Source: Candidatus Parcubacteria bacterium (GTDB taxonomy: Bacteria; Patescibacteriota; Saccharimonadia; Saccharimonadales; Saccharimonadaceae). Taken from it: DNA of 21,875 nucleotides. The position numbers were made by a program, and so were the translations under genes. The DNA lies in assembly GCA_023391075.1 (NCBI GenBank), contig JAEWBQ010000023.1, forward strand, positions 1 to 21,875, written 5' to 3'. Every line of letters starts with the position of its first letter. Position 1 is the stretch's first letter. The notes below the pieces were generated by a model. The model searched no databases and was not told where the DNA came from. It saw only the letters and a program-made list of their open reading frames with translations. Below, piece by piece: positions 1 through 6,774 of the stretch.

Positions 1-352
1 CATCAAGAGGTCGATCAGGTTGCGGACGGCGGTAACGAATCGTATTCGTAATACCTTTTACCAGTTCACCGGCGATACCGATGACGACGCGCTTCGCCTG
101 GAGGCCCGCCTGGTCTTCGGCGGTTGCGAGCGCTTCTTCGCAGTTACGGACCACACCGGCGATATCAGCGATCGCGCCGGAATGCATGTCGCTAATTTCT
201 TGCCGCGTGCGGCCCATGCCGACGATCTTGAGCGCTTCTCCGTCGATTTTGGCGATCAGCGCCTTGACGAATTCCGTCCCGATATCGAGCGCGACAACGT
301 AGTCGTCATTAGGCTGCTCTTTTGCTTTGAGTCGTAATTTTTCAAAAACCAT
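1..352 (-). CDS. ftsA: FtsA-like actin-fold ATPase, N-terminal part (cut by window edge)
   Basis: The frame is open from an ATG at 352 down to base 1, giving 117 residues with no stop. Residues 18-26 read YVVALDIGT, the first phosphate-binding element of actin-fold ATPases. A segment around residues 58-80 (GAIADIAGVVRNCEEALATA) followed by RVVIGIAGELVKG resembles the inserted SHS2/1C subdomain of FtsA. FtsA tethers FtsZ to the membrane at the division site. PilM and other members of the same fold are alternatives, and the missing C-terminus, where FtsA has its membrane helix, would decide. The gene follows alaS after a 163-base gap containing a terminator and has its own -10 box, so it is a separate transcription unit. 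Confidence 0.65.
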   Translation of the reverse strand, partial: MVFEKLRLKAKEQPNDDYVVALDIGTEFVKALIAKIDGEALKIVGMGRTRQEISDMHSGAIADIAGVVRNCEEALATAEDQAGLQAKRVVIGIAGELVKGITNTIRYRRPQPDRPLD

Positions 353-362
353 AAGTAGATTT

Positions 363-371
363 ATTATAGCA
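363..371 (-). promoter_or_regulatory. Extended -10 promoter, nearly leaderless, for the FtsA-like gene
   Basis: The minus strand reads TGCTATAAT, a perfect TATAAT with a TGn extension. Only 10 bases separate it from the ATG at 352, so the mRNA would have a leader of a few bases at most. No Shine-Dalgarno sequence lies in those bases. Confidence 0.6.
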
Positions 372-425
372 CGAGAAGTCGAGCGAAAGGGCCGGCTCAC
401 GGTCTTTTCCGAGACCCCGAAGTGC

Positions 426-448
426 TATTTTCTGCGTATGCAGAAATA
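426..448. other. Small inverted repeat in the alaS/ftsA-like gap
   Basis: TTTCTGC (429-435) and GCAGAAA (440-446) form a perfect 7-bp stem with a GTAT loop. It sits between the alaS terminator and the next promoter. It could be a second termination hairpin or an operator. Nothing else in the gap looks coding. Confidence 0.35.
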
Positions 449-466
449 CAGTACGAGAGCTACAGG

Positions 467-496
467 AAAATACCCCGGAATCATCCGAGGTATTTT
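467..496 (-). terminator. Rho-independent terminator of the mnmA-alaS transcript
   Basis: AAAATACCCCGG (467-478) and CCGAGGTATTTT (485-496) pair over 12 positions with one G-U type mismatch and a 6-base loop. On the minus strand the stem ends in a T run about 20 bases after the alaS stop. The A/T-rich base makes it potentially bidirectional. Confidence 0.7.
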
Positions 497-515
497 ACGT
501 AAGTTAGACAATAAT

Positions 516-2396
516 CTACGTTAGAATCGCTTTCACCCGGCGAATACCTGCCGAGCTCGCCTCTTCCTTGGTAATTTTGAACACCTTACCGCCTTCGGCC
601 AACTGGCCGGTGTGATCGACATGGGGGCCACCGCAGATTTCGAAACTGACGCGGCGCGGCTCATCGCCCATCTTGTAGACCTTGACCGTGTCACCGTAAC
701 GGTCGCCAAAAGCACCGATCGCGCCCATTTCAAAGGCCTGGGCAGTGGGGTACTCCCGGAATGACACCGGCAGGTCCCATGAGATCCACTCGTTGACGAG
801 CTTTTCGACTTCGTCGAGCTGTTCACGGGTGACTTTTTCGTCGTTATTGAAGTCGAAGCGCAGACGTTCTTCGGTGATGTTGCTGCCGTGTTGGGTGACA
901 TGATCGCCAACGACCTGCTTAAGTGCTGCATACATCAGATGGGTAGCGGTGTGGTACTTCTTGTGCTGGAGTGTCTGACCGCCCAGGCCGCCTTTGAACG
1001 TACCCTTGGCTGCCGTCTGGCTACGCGCGCGCTGCTCGGCCATCTTCGCTTCGAACTGGACACGCCAATCCTCTGGCAGGTCGATCCCTTGCTTGAATGC
1101 CTCTTCGGTCGACAGCTCGACTGGGAAGCCATAGGTATCGTAAAGCGTAAAGAGTTCATTACCGGTAATGCCGGTTGCCGCGAACTTCTCCAGTTCCTTC
1201 AGGCCCTTACGCAGGGTCTGGCGGAAGACTTTTTCTTCCTTAACGAGCACCGCGATCACCTCGTCGCGGCCGGCTTTGACTTCAGGAAAGTCTGCTTCGT
1301 ACATATCAGCGATGACCGGCACGACTTCTTGGAGGAAGTTCTGCTCGATACCCAGGTCGAAGCTGTAACGGATGGCACGGCGCAGCAGACGGCGCATCAC
1401 ATACCCCTGCTCTTTGTTGCTTGGCGTACAGCCGTCGACCGCCAGGAAGGTGGCGGCGCGCAGGTGGTCAGCGATGACGCGCATACTCTCGGTATGGCTG
1501 TCGTACTTTTTGCCACTGAGAGCCTGTAGTTTTTCGATAACTGGCCACATCAGGCTGATCTTAAAGACATCCGGGTCGCCGAGCTTGGCGGCAGCAATGC
1601 GCTCGAGGCCAGAACCGTGGTCGACATTCTTTTGCTCGAGCTCTTCGAACTGTCCGTCGGCGACCTTTTTGTAGGCCATAAAGACATTGTTGCCGATTTC
1701 CATGAAACGGCCGCAGTCGCAGTTCGGGTGGCAGAATTCGCCGTAGCTTGGGTCGTGCGGCGTGCCAAAATCGTAGAACATTTCGCTGTCTGGACCGCAT
1801 GGATCACCGATCGGCGTCGTTTCCGGCGAGCCGTTACGACTCCACCAGTTCTTACTGCCGTCGTAATAGAAAATCCGCTCACCATCACGCATGCCGCGAG
1901 CATAGCCGTCTTCCTCTGAGCCCATGTCTGCTTCACCGCTGCTCAGACCAATGCCATCAAATAAGCGCTTCCAGACGGCCGCAGCATCGATATCCTTTGG
2001 AATTCCATAGCGTTCATCGCCAATGTAGCAGGTGACGTAGAGGCGGCTCATGTCGAGCTTCACGATCTGCGAGTGGAATTCGAACATCCATTCGATTTGC
2101 TGCTCTTTGAAGTAGTCACCCATGCTCCAGTTGCCGAGCATCTCAAAGAACGTCGTGTGGCGATTGTCACCGATATCATCGATATCCTGGGCGCGCAGAC
2201 AAGTCTGGCTGTCAGCAATACGCTGGCCTTCGGGGTGTGGTTCACCGAGCAGGTACGGAATCATCGGTTGCATACCGCTGCCGGTAAAAAGGGTAGTTGG
2301 GTCGCCGGTCAGCACCAGCGGAGCACGCTTGACGACCGCATGGCCGCGATCAGCGTAAAATTTCAAATAAGCATTGCGGATTTCTTGAGCATTCAT
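516..2396 (-). CDS. alaS: Alanine--tRNA ligase, compact form lacking the C-terminal domain
   Basis: Class II synthetase that charges tRNA-Ala in the cytosol. From the chosen ATG it has 626 residues, against about 870 in E. coli. The catalytic core (1-440) starts MNAQEIRNAYLKFYADRGH and contains the FTGSGMQPMIPYL and RHTTFFEMLGNWSMGDYFK stretches. The editing domain keeps its metal ligands: HTATH at 482-486 and CGGPH at 588-592. The chain ends soon after with the usual AGIRRVKAI segment, so the C-Ala domain is absent. The beta-barrel normally found between core and editing domain is reduced to a linker near residues 455-480. A Cys-rich insertion CHPNCDC (222-228) may bind a metal. A longer reading from 2462 would add 22 atypical residues inside mnmA, so the ATG at 2396 is preferred. 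Confidence 0.93.
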   Translation of the reverse strand: MNAQEIRNAYLKFYADRGHAVVKRAPLVLTGDPTTLFTGSGMQPMIPYLLGEPHPEGQRIADSQTCLRAQDIDDIGDNRHTTFFEMLGNWSMGDYFKEQQIEWMFEFHSQIVKLDMSRLYVTCYIGDERYGIPKDIDAAAVWKRLFDGIGLSSGEADMGSEEDGYARGMRDGERIFYYDGSKNWWSRNGSPETTPIGDPCGPDSEMFYDFGTPHDPSYGEFCHPNCDCGRFMEIGNNVFMAYKKVADGQFEELEQKNVDHGSGLERIAAAKLGDPDVFKISLMWPVIEKLQALSGKKYDSHTESMRVIADHLRAATFLAVDGCTPSNKEQGYVMRRLLRRAIRYSFDLGIEQNFLQEVVPVIADMYEADFPEVKAGRDEVIAVLVKEEKVFRQTLRKGLKELEKFAATGITGNELFTLYDTYGFPVELSTEEAFKQGIDLPEDWRVQFEAKMAEQRARSQTAAKGTFKGGLGGQTLQHKKYHTATHLMYAALKQVVGDHVTQHGSNITEERLRFDFNNDEKVTREQLDEVEKLVNEWISWDLPVSFREYPTAQAFEMGAIGAFGDRYGDTVKVYKMGDEPRRVSFEICGGPHVDHTGQLAEGGKVFKITKEEASSAGIRRVKAILT

Positions 2397-2398
2397 CT

Positions 2399-2413
2399 CT
2401 GTTAGTATAACAG
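2399..2413 (-). promoter_or_regulatory. Extended -10 box inside a palindrome, before alaS
   Basis: The minus strand reads TGTTATACT (2412-2404), 7 bases before the alaS ATG. The box lies inside the perfect palindrome CTGTTA-GTA-TAACAG. The palindrome could bind a repressor or fold in the mnmA-alaS readthrough RNA. It fits the pattern of start-proximal -10 boxes seen at several other genes here. Confidence 0.45.
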
Positions 2414-2421
2414 ATTGCGAC

Positions 2422-3459
2422 CTAGACGACGATACCGCCACCGAGACAGACCTCGCCGTCATAGATCACGACCGACTGGCCGCTGGCGATCGCGCGCTGG
2501 TCATCATGCAGTTGGAGCGCCACGCCGTCGTCCGTCGTCATCAGGTCGGCACTGATCAGTGGGGCGCGGTGGCGCACACGGATCTGGTACGTGCCTGCGG
2601 TCGGCACATCGTTGATCCAGTGGACCGCACCGAGTTGGACGTCTTTTTTCCAGAGTGCCTGGTCATTGAGATCCGTCGTGACGTAGACTTCATTCTTATC
2701 CATGTCCTTGCCGACGACATAATACGGCAGGCCGCCGCCCAAATCGAGCCCATGGCGCTGCCCGAGCGTATAGAAGATCGCCCCATCATGATGACCCAGT
2801 ACCCTACCCGACTGCTTGTCGATAATCTCGCCTGGCTTCTGCTCGACATACTGACTCAGAAACTCACGAATGCCGATCTTACCGACAAAACAAATCCCCT
2901 GGCTGTCTTTTTTGGCTGCAGTAAAAAGCCCGCGCGCTTTGGCCATTTCGCGAACCACCGGCTTGGTATAAGCCCCGAGCGGAAACAGTGTCTTAGACAG
3001 CGCTTCGCCCGTCACGCGGTACAGAAAGTACGTCTGGTCCTTATTAGTGTCGGCCGCCTGCTTAAGCACGCCGTTTTCCACCTGGGCGTAATGTCCGGTG
3101 GCGATCATGTCGGCACCATCTTCGAGCGCGGCATCGAGAAACAGCTTGAACTTCACCTCTTGATTGCACATGATATCGGGGTTCGGCGTCCGACCGGCTT
3201 TATATTCTTCGATCATATAATCGACGACTTTGTGCCGATATTCGTTCTCAAAATCAAACACCTTGAAATCAATACCGAGCTGCACGGCAACGCGTTTTGC
3301 ATCCGCTAGATCATCCGCCCATGGGCAGCGCATGCCAGGTAAGTCCTGGGTCCAATTTTTCATATACACGCCCGTGACGTCGTAGCCGGCTTCCACCAGC
3401 AGTGCTGCCGTCAAACTGCTGTCCACGCCACCGCTCATGCCGACGTAGACCTTGGTCAT
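2422..3459 (-). CDS. mnmA: tRNA-specific 2-thiouridylase MnmA
   Basis: Installs sulfur on uridine 34 of tRNAs for Glu, Gln and Lys, using ATP and a persulfide passed from a cysteine desulfurase. It has 345 residues, close to family length. The PP-loop motif SGGVDSS is at 9-15. The catalytic cysteine pair is C98 (in NPDIMCNQEVKF) and C190 (in DSQGICFVG), followed by the C-terminal beta-barrel. The ATG overlaps the stop of the upstream YdcF-like gene as ATGA, and a G-rich run (AGGGGGG) just before it can serve as ribosome site. Two genes upstream lies a cysteine desulfurase, which suggests donor and acceptor are made together. The overlap implies translational coupling. Confidence 0.95.
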   Translation of the reverse strand: MTKVYVGMSGGVDSSLTAALLVEAGYDVTGVYMKNWTQDLPGMRCPWADDLADAKRVAVQLGIDFKVFDFENEYRHKVVDYMIEEYKAGRTPNPDIMCNQEVKFKLFLDAALEDGADMIATGHYAQVENGVLKQAADTNKDQTYFLYRVTGEALSKTLFPLGAYTKPVVREMAKARGLFTAAKKDSQGICFVGKIGIREFLSQYVEQKPGEIIDKQSGRVLGHHDGAIFYTLGQRHGLDLGGGLPYYVVGKDMDKNEVYVTTDLNDQALWKKDVQLGAVHWINDVPTAGTYQIRVRHRAPLISADLMTTDDGVALQLHDDQRAIASGQSVVIYDGEVCLGGGIVV

Positions 3460-4058
3460 GCGTGCGACCCCCCTATGTAAAATATGGCGATCTTGACGAG
3501 TTCAGAGAGGGCCAAGTACCAGCCCTGCGGAGTCAGCCACCACCACCCCGACCATTGTCCATCAGCGGCAACCGGATGACGCCGAACGAGGACGTGCTGC
3601 GAGCGTGCGGCAAATTCAAGGCTCGCGCGACGTTCGTGATACGCCGAGGTGACCAGAATCACTGAATTGATATCATTCTCCTCGAAAATCGTTTGGGTCT
3701 TTTCGGCGTTTTGCTGGGTTGTCTCGCTTTGGTCCTCGAGAATAATCGCATCGGACGGTACGCCAGCCGCTTCCGCTTGACGGCCCATTGCCGCAGCGTT
3801 ACTCGGACCTGACTTGTCCTGTGCCGCGCCCGATAAAATCAACTTTGGCGCCCAGCCATTTTGGTAGAGTTTGATCGCTTCGGCGGTGCGCGCCGTGGTA
3901 TCACCGCCACTCACTGCCACGATCGCATCAACCGTCCCGCACATCTTGCCGCCACTGGGCTTGTCTGCGCAGTCCGAAAGGTCGTTTGGCGACAAATACG
4001 CCCCGATCGCGATCGTCATCAAGGCAATGATGAAGATACTGACAGCAAAGGCTTTCAT
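3456..4058 (-). CDS. YdcF/SanA-like DUF218 membrane protein
   Basis: 200 residues. An N-terminal membrane segment spans about 4-22 (VSIFIIALMTIAIGAYL), with the remainder probably outside the membrane. The DUF218 signature is visible: DAIVAVSGGDTTARTAEAIKLY, then KLILSGA, then ILEDQSETTQQNAEKT, then VTSAYHERRA with the conserved His-Arg-Arg-Ala. A hydrophobic C-terminal stretch (WYLALSELVKIAIFYIGG) may be a second membrane helix. Members are linked to envelope integrity, but the reaction is not established. It overlaps both neighbours by ATGA, and GAGG before its ATG is a plausible ribosome site. Why it sits inside a tRNA-thiolation operon is not clear. Confidence 0.85.
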   Translation of the reverse strand: MKAFAVSIFIIALMTIAIGAYLSPNDLSDCADKPSGGKMCGTVDAIVAVSGGDTTARTAEAIKLYQNGWAPKLILSGAAQDKSGPSNAAAMGRQAEAAGVPSDAIILEDQSETTQQNAEKTQTIFEENDINSVILVTSAYHERRASLEFAARSQHVLVRRHPVAADGQWSGWWWLTPQGWYLALSELVKIAIFYIGGSHA

Positions 4059-5206
4059 GCGGTCCTCGCTTTTTCGCGACGTATGACATTAATGATAATC
4101 GTTCCCGCTTTGGCGATAGCCTCTTCGGTTGAAAGATGTCCCAGCGTGAGCCGCAAGCTGCCGTCGGCTACTTCCGGAGCTAGGCCGATCGCAGTCAGGA
4201 TATGCGACCGCGTCCCTTTGTTGGCAGCGCACGCACTGCCGGTTGCGACCAGAACGCCCTGCATTTCAAGTGCAAATACCAATCGTTCGGCATCAATACC
4301 TGGGAATGATATGTGCAAATGGCCGGCCAGACGCTTCTTGAGATTACCTGACAGCACTGCATCCGGAAACGCTTCCATTAACCGCGCCTGTAGCTGGTCA
4401 CGCAGTGCAGCCAAACGCTCCGTTTCCTGCCCGCGACCCTTTTCGGCCAACTCCATCGCCTTCGCAAACCCAATCGTACCGGCGACGTTTTCCGTGCCGC
4501 TGCGAAGACCCCGCTCTTGCCCGCCACCAACAATCAACGGCTGAAGCTGCACATGTCGTGCCGCCCAAAGAAGTCCGACCTGCTTAGGCCCATAGACCTT
4601 CCCGGCGTTCAGCGTCAGTAAATCAACACCAAGCCGCGCGACGTGAACGTCGAGCTGTCCGACACCTTGCGACGCGTCGCTATGCAGGTAAATCGGCGTG
4701 GTCTCGCCGCGAGCCAGACGCGCCTCACGCTCCCGCTTGATCACCGCTGCGATATCACGAAGCGGCTGAATCGTGCCGAGCTCGTTGTTAGCAAGCGCGA
4801 TACTTACCAGCTGCGTATCGGAGCGAATCGCCCGGGCAATTGCCTGGGCACTAACCATTCCGCGCTCGTCGGCTGCCACCAGCGTATGGTCATGCAGTTT
4901 CGCCGCCGCAAGCACAGCGTGGTGCTCGATATTTGCCGTCACGACGTGACCCGAAACGGCACCGAACGCCAGGTTAATCGACTCTGTCGCCCCGGCCGTC
5001 ATAATCAATTCGTCACCTTTGCCACCAAAGGTCTGTGCCAGACGCGCCTTGGCATCCTCGTAATCACGGCGTACCTGCAGCGCCGGAGCATATGGGCTCG
5101 ACGGATTGTAAAATTGCTCCGTAAAATACGGCGTCATAGCAGCAAAGACCCGCGGGTCAAGCGGGGTGGCGGCGGCATGGTCGAGATAGATCACCGAATC
5201 GGTCAT
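4055..5206 (-). CDS. Cysteine desulfurase (NifS/IscS family)
   Basis: PLP enzyme converting cysteine to alanine and a protein persulfide, the sulfur source for tRNA thiolation and possibly Fe-S clusters. It has 383 residues. YLDHAAATPLD opens the fold, H95 (in NIEHHAV) corresponds to the PLP-stacking His, K203 (in LNAGKVYGPKQVG) is the PLP lysine, and C326 (in GSACAANKGTRSH) is the persulfide cysteine. RSGTEN at 235-240 is the usual substrate-binding loop. The residue before the PLP lysine is Gly202, where IscS-type enzymes carry His. The short cysteine loop is group I-like. It heads a chain with the YdcF-like gene and mnmA, joined by ATGA overlaps. IscS or NifS naming cannot be settled from sequence alone. 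Confidence 0.92.
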   Translation of the reverse strand: MTDSVIYLDHAAATPLDPRVFAAMTPYFTEQFYNPSSPYAPALQVRRDYEDAKARLAQTFGGKGDELIMTAGATESINLAFGAVSGHVVTANIEHHAVLAAAKLHDHTLVAADERGMVSAQAIARAIRSDTQLVSIALANNELGTIQPLRDIAAVIKREREARLARGETTPIYLHSDASQGVGQLDVHVARLGVDLLTLNAGKVYGPKQVGLLWAARHVQLQPLIVGGGQERGLRSGTENVAGTIGFAKAMELAEKGRGQETERLAALRDQLQARLMEAFPDAVLSGNLKKRLAGHLHISFPGIDAERLVFALEMQGVLVATGSACAANKGTRSHILTAIGLAPEVADGSLRLTLGHLSTEEAIAKAGTIIINVIRREKARTA

Positions 5207-5216
5207 TACTTATACA

Positions 5217-5225
5217 AGTATAGCA
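5217..5225 (-). promoter_or_regulatory. Extended -10 promoter before the cysteine desulfurase
   Basis: The minus strand reads TGCTATACT, 10 bases before the ATG at 5206, next to the stop codon of the upstream gene. No Shine-Dalgarno motif lies between. This supports a nearly leaderless mRNA for the desulfurase-YdcF-mnmA chain. Confidence 0.5.
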
Positions 5226-5227
5226 AA

Positions 5228-5659
5228 CTACGCCAGCTTCTGGCCGGTTTGCGGGTCGCGGTGGTAGACTTCACGCATCACCCGTTCGAAGTACATCTGA
5301 ACGGCAAGTGCCAGGTTTTCTAGCTCCTTGCCTTCGAGGTATGAATAGCGCGCACCTTCCTGAACTTTCAAAATGTGCCCGTTTTGTATCTCGTAACGGG
5401 TTGTCGCTTGCTGCAGGTTGTTTTTGTCATCGAGCCACTCCTCGTGCCAAATCCATGTCGACTGATCCAAATTGAAAAACGACCGACGATGGCCCTTCGG
5501 TATCGGACCGAACAACTGTGAGCCGATTTCGCTTTCGAGCTGCAGCAGCTCGCGTTCCGTCAGCTGGCCAAGCTGGCGGTTAGATTTCTTGAACTTTAGA
5601 TCCACTGTCTGATCGCTGCCGATGAGCAGCTGCAGTGCTTTTTGAAAGACATGCGACAT
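5228..5659 (-). CDS. Conserved-looking small protein of unknown function (143 aa)
   Basis: I do not recognise the family. The ATG at 5659 is preferred over one nine codons upstream because AAGGGG stands 6-8 bases before it; that site overlaps the stop codon of the upstream small gene, indicating coupling. The chain is soluble and mixed alpha/beta, with no signal or membrane segment. Visible features are a basic N-terminal part (DLKFKKSNRQLGQLTERELLQLESEIG), an aromatic-rich middle (FFNLDQSTWIWHEEW) and a closing amphipathic helix (LENLALAVQMYFERVMREVY). Codon use matches the core genes. Its fixed position between a small acidic gene and the desulfurase says little about its role. Confidence 0.8.
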   Translation of the reverse strand: MSHVFQKALQLLIGSDQTVDLKFKKSNRQLGQLTERELLQLESEIGSQLFGPIPKGHRRSFFNLDQSTWIWHEEWLDDKNNLQQATTRYEIQNGHILKVQEGARYSYLEGKELENLALAVQMYFERVMREVYHRDPQTGQKLA

Positions 5660-5669
5660 AAGAATCCCC

Positions 5670-5972
5670 TTAGGCGGCGAGGTCAACGTCGGCCTGAGTT
5701 AGTTGCTGCAGTTCGGCTGCGCGCTGCTCTAGGATACGACGTGCTTCTTCATTGCCACTTTCGGCAAGCGTCAGCAAACGGTAATGCCCCAACCGGGCCG
5801 TCGCTTCTTCGAGATAGCGCTGCTCCCATGAGCCGGGTGCAACTTGCTGTTCTGGGGTGGTATTAATTTCGTGTGGCATAGTATGGCGTGCAGTCGCTTC
5901 GTACAGTAGCGCATCATCAGGATGCACCGCTGTCGCGGCCTCGTGGTATGTAAATTTAGCTTGCTCTGACAT
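5670..5972 (-). CDS. Small acidic protein of unknown function (100 aa)
   Basis: I do not recognise it. The ATG at 5972 follows a strong ribosome site (GGTAGGAG, about 6 bases away); the 45 extra residues upstream in frame do not look like protein. It is rich in Ala, Glu and Gln, with a predicted helical C-terminal half (GSWEQRYLEEATARLGHYRLLTLAESGNEEARRILEQRA, given here as description of 64-100) and no membrane segment. The leader of about 50 bases after the tatD stop carries a possible -10 (TAAAAT, minus strand of 6025-6030) overlapping that stop. It is followed by the 143-residue unknown, with the next gene's ribosome site overlapping its stop, so the two are likely co-translated. Confidence 0.8.
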   Translation of the reverse strand: MSEQAKFTYHEAATAVHPDDALLYEATARHTMPHEINTTPEQQVAPGSWEQRYLEEATARLGHYRLLTLAESGNEEARRILEQRAAELQQLTQADVDLAA

Positions 5973-6027
5973 AATAAAACTCCTACCCTTATACGTTTCT
6001 ACGTTGGTAAGTGTTCGTCTGTCTATT

Positions 6028-6774
6028 TTAGAGTGCAAAGAGTGCACGGGCATTTGCGGTCGTAGCGGCCGCGATTTCCTCGAGAGATATCCCTCGTATT
6101 GTCGCATGATGCTCGGCTATCGTCCGAACAAATGCTGGCTCATTTACAGTACCACGAAACGGCTTGGGCGTCAAGAATGGCGCATCGGTCTCGAATACGA
6201 TGTGATCCAGCGGCAAGTTGGCAAACATCGCCTGTTGAACCGGGTCTTTCGTGAACGTACTGATGCCATTAAGACCGATCATCAGGCCGCGCGCCATGGC
6301 TAGTTCCGCATTCGCCTGACTATCAGTGAAACTATGCAGCACCCCATGAAGTCCTGGAAAATTATTAAAAATTGGCCAAAAATCTTCAAATGCCTCACGT
6401 ACATGGAAAATCACCGGCAGTGCTCGGTCCTGTGCAACTTGTAGCTGAGCTTCAAGCGCAGCGGTCTGAAGCTCGCGCGGGGTATGGGTATAAAAGTAAT
6501 CAAGCCCAACTTCCCCGATCGCCACTACATTGTTTTCGGCCGCGAGCGCGGCGATTTCGTCATACCCGTCCTTGGTATCATGGGGATGTACGCCGATCGC
6601 CGCGTAGACCTGTTCGTGATTCCGCGCGAACGCCACCGCTTCACGAGAGCTTTGCTCGCTTGTTCCCACCACGATCATTTGCTTCACACCGGCAGCGTGG
6701 GCACGCGTAATAACATCACCTGCATCAAGCGGGTAGTTTGCGTCATGAATATGACAATGCGTATCGATCAGCAT
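6028..6774 (-). CDS. tatD: TatD-family metal-dependent DNase
   Basis: 248 residues with a TIM-barrel metallo-hydrolase fold. Metal ligands are all visible: H6 and H8 (THCHIHD), E88 (GEVGLDY), H124 (FHVRE), H147 (HSF) and D197 (FETDAPFLTP), with GVHPHD at 61-66. TatD enzymes are cytosolic 3'-5' exonucleases or deoxyribonucleases involved in DNA turnover and repair. The start codon overlaps the metG stop by one base (TAATG), an arrangement seen in many bacteria where these two genes are adjacent, so they are probably translated together. Confidence 0.93.
   Translation of the reverse strand: MLIDTHCHIHDANYPLDAGDVITRAHAAGVKQMIVVGTSEQSSREAVAFARNHEQVYAAIGVHPHDTKDGYDEIAALAAENNVVAIGEVGLDYFYTHTPRELQTAALEAQLQVAQDRALPVIFHVREAFEDFWPIFNNFPGLHGVLHSFTDSQANAELAMARGLMIGLNGISTFTKDPVQQAMFANLPLDHIVFETDAPFLTPKPFRGTVNEPAFVRTIAEHHATIRGISLEEIAAATTANARALFAL

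Noticed and set aside
888..1529. Long plus-strand frames opposite alaS, mnmA, metG and other core genes
   Set aside because: All run opposite genes with clear family motifs and show no motifs or start signals of their own.
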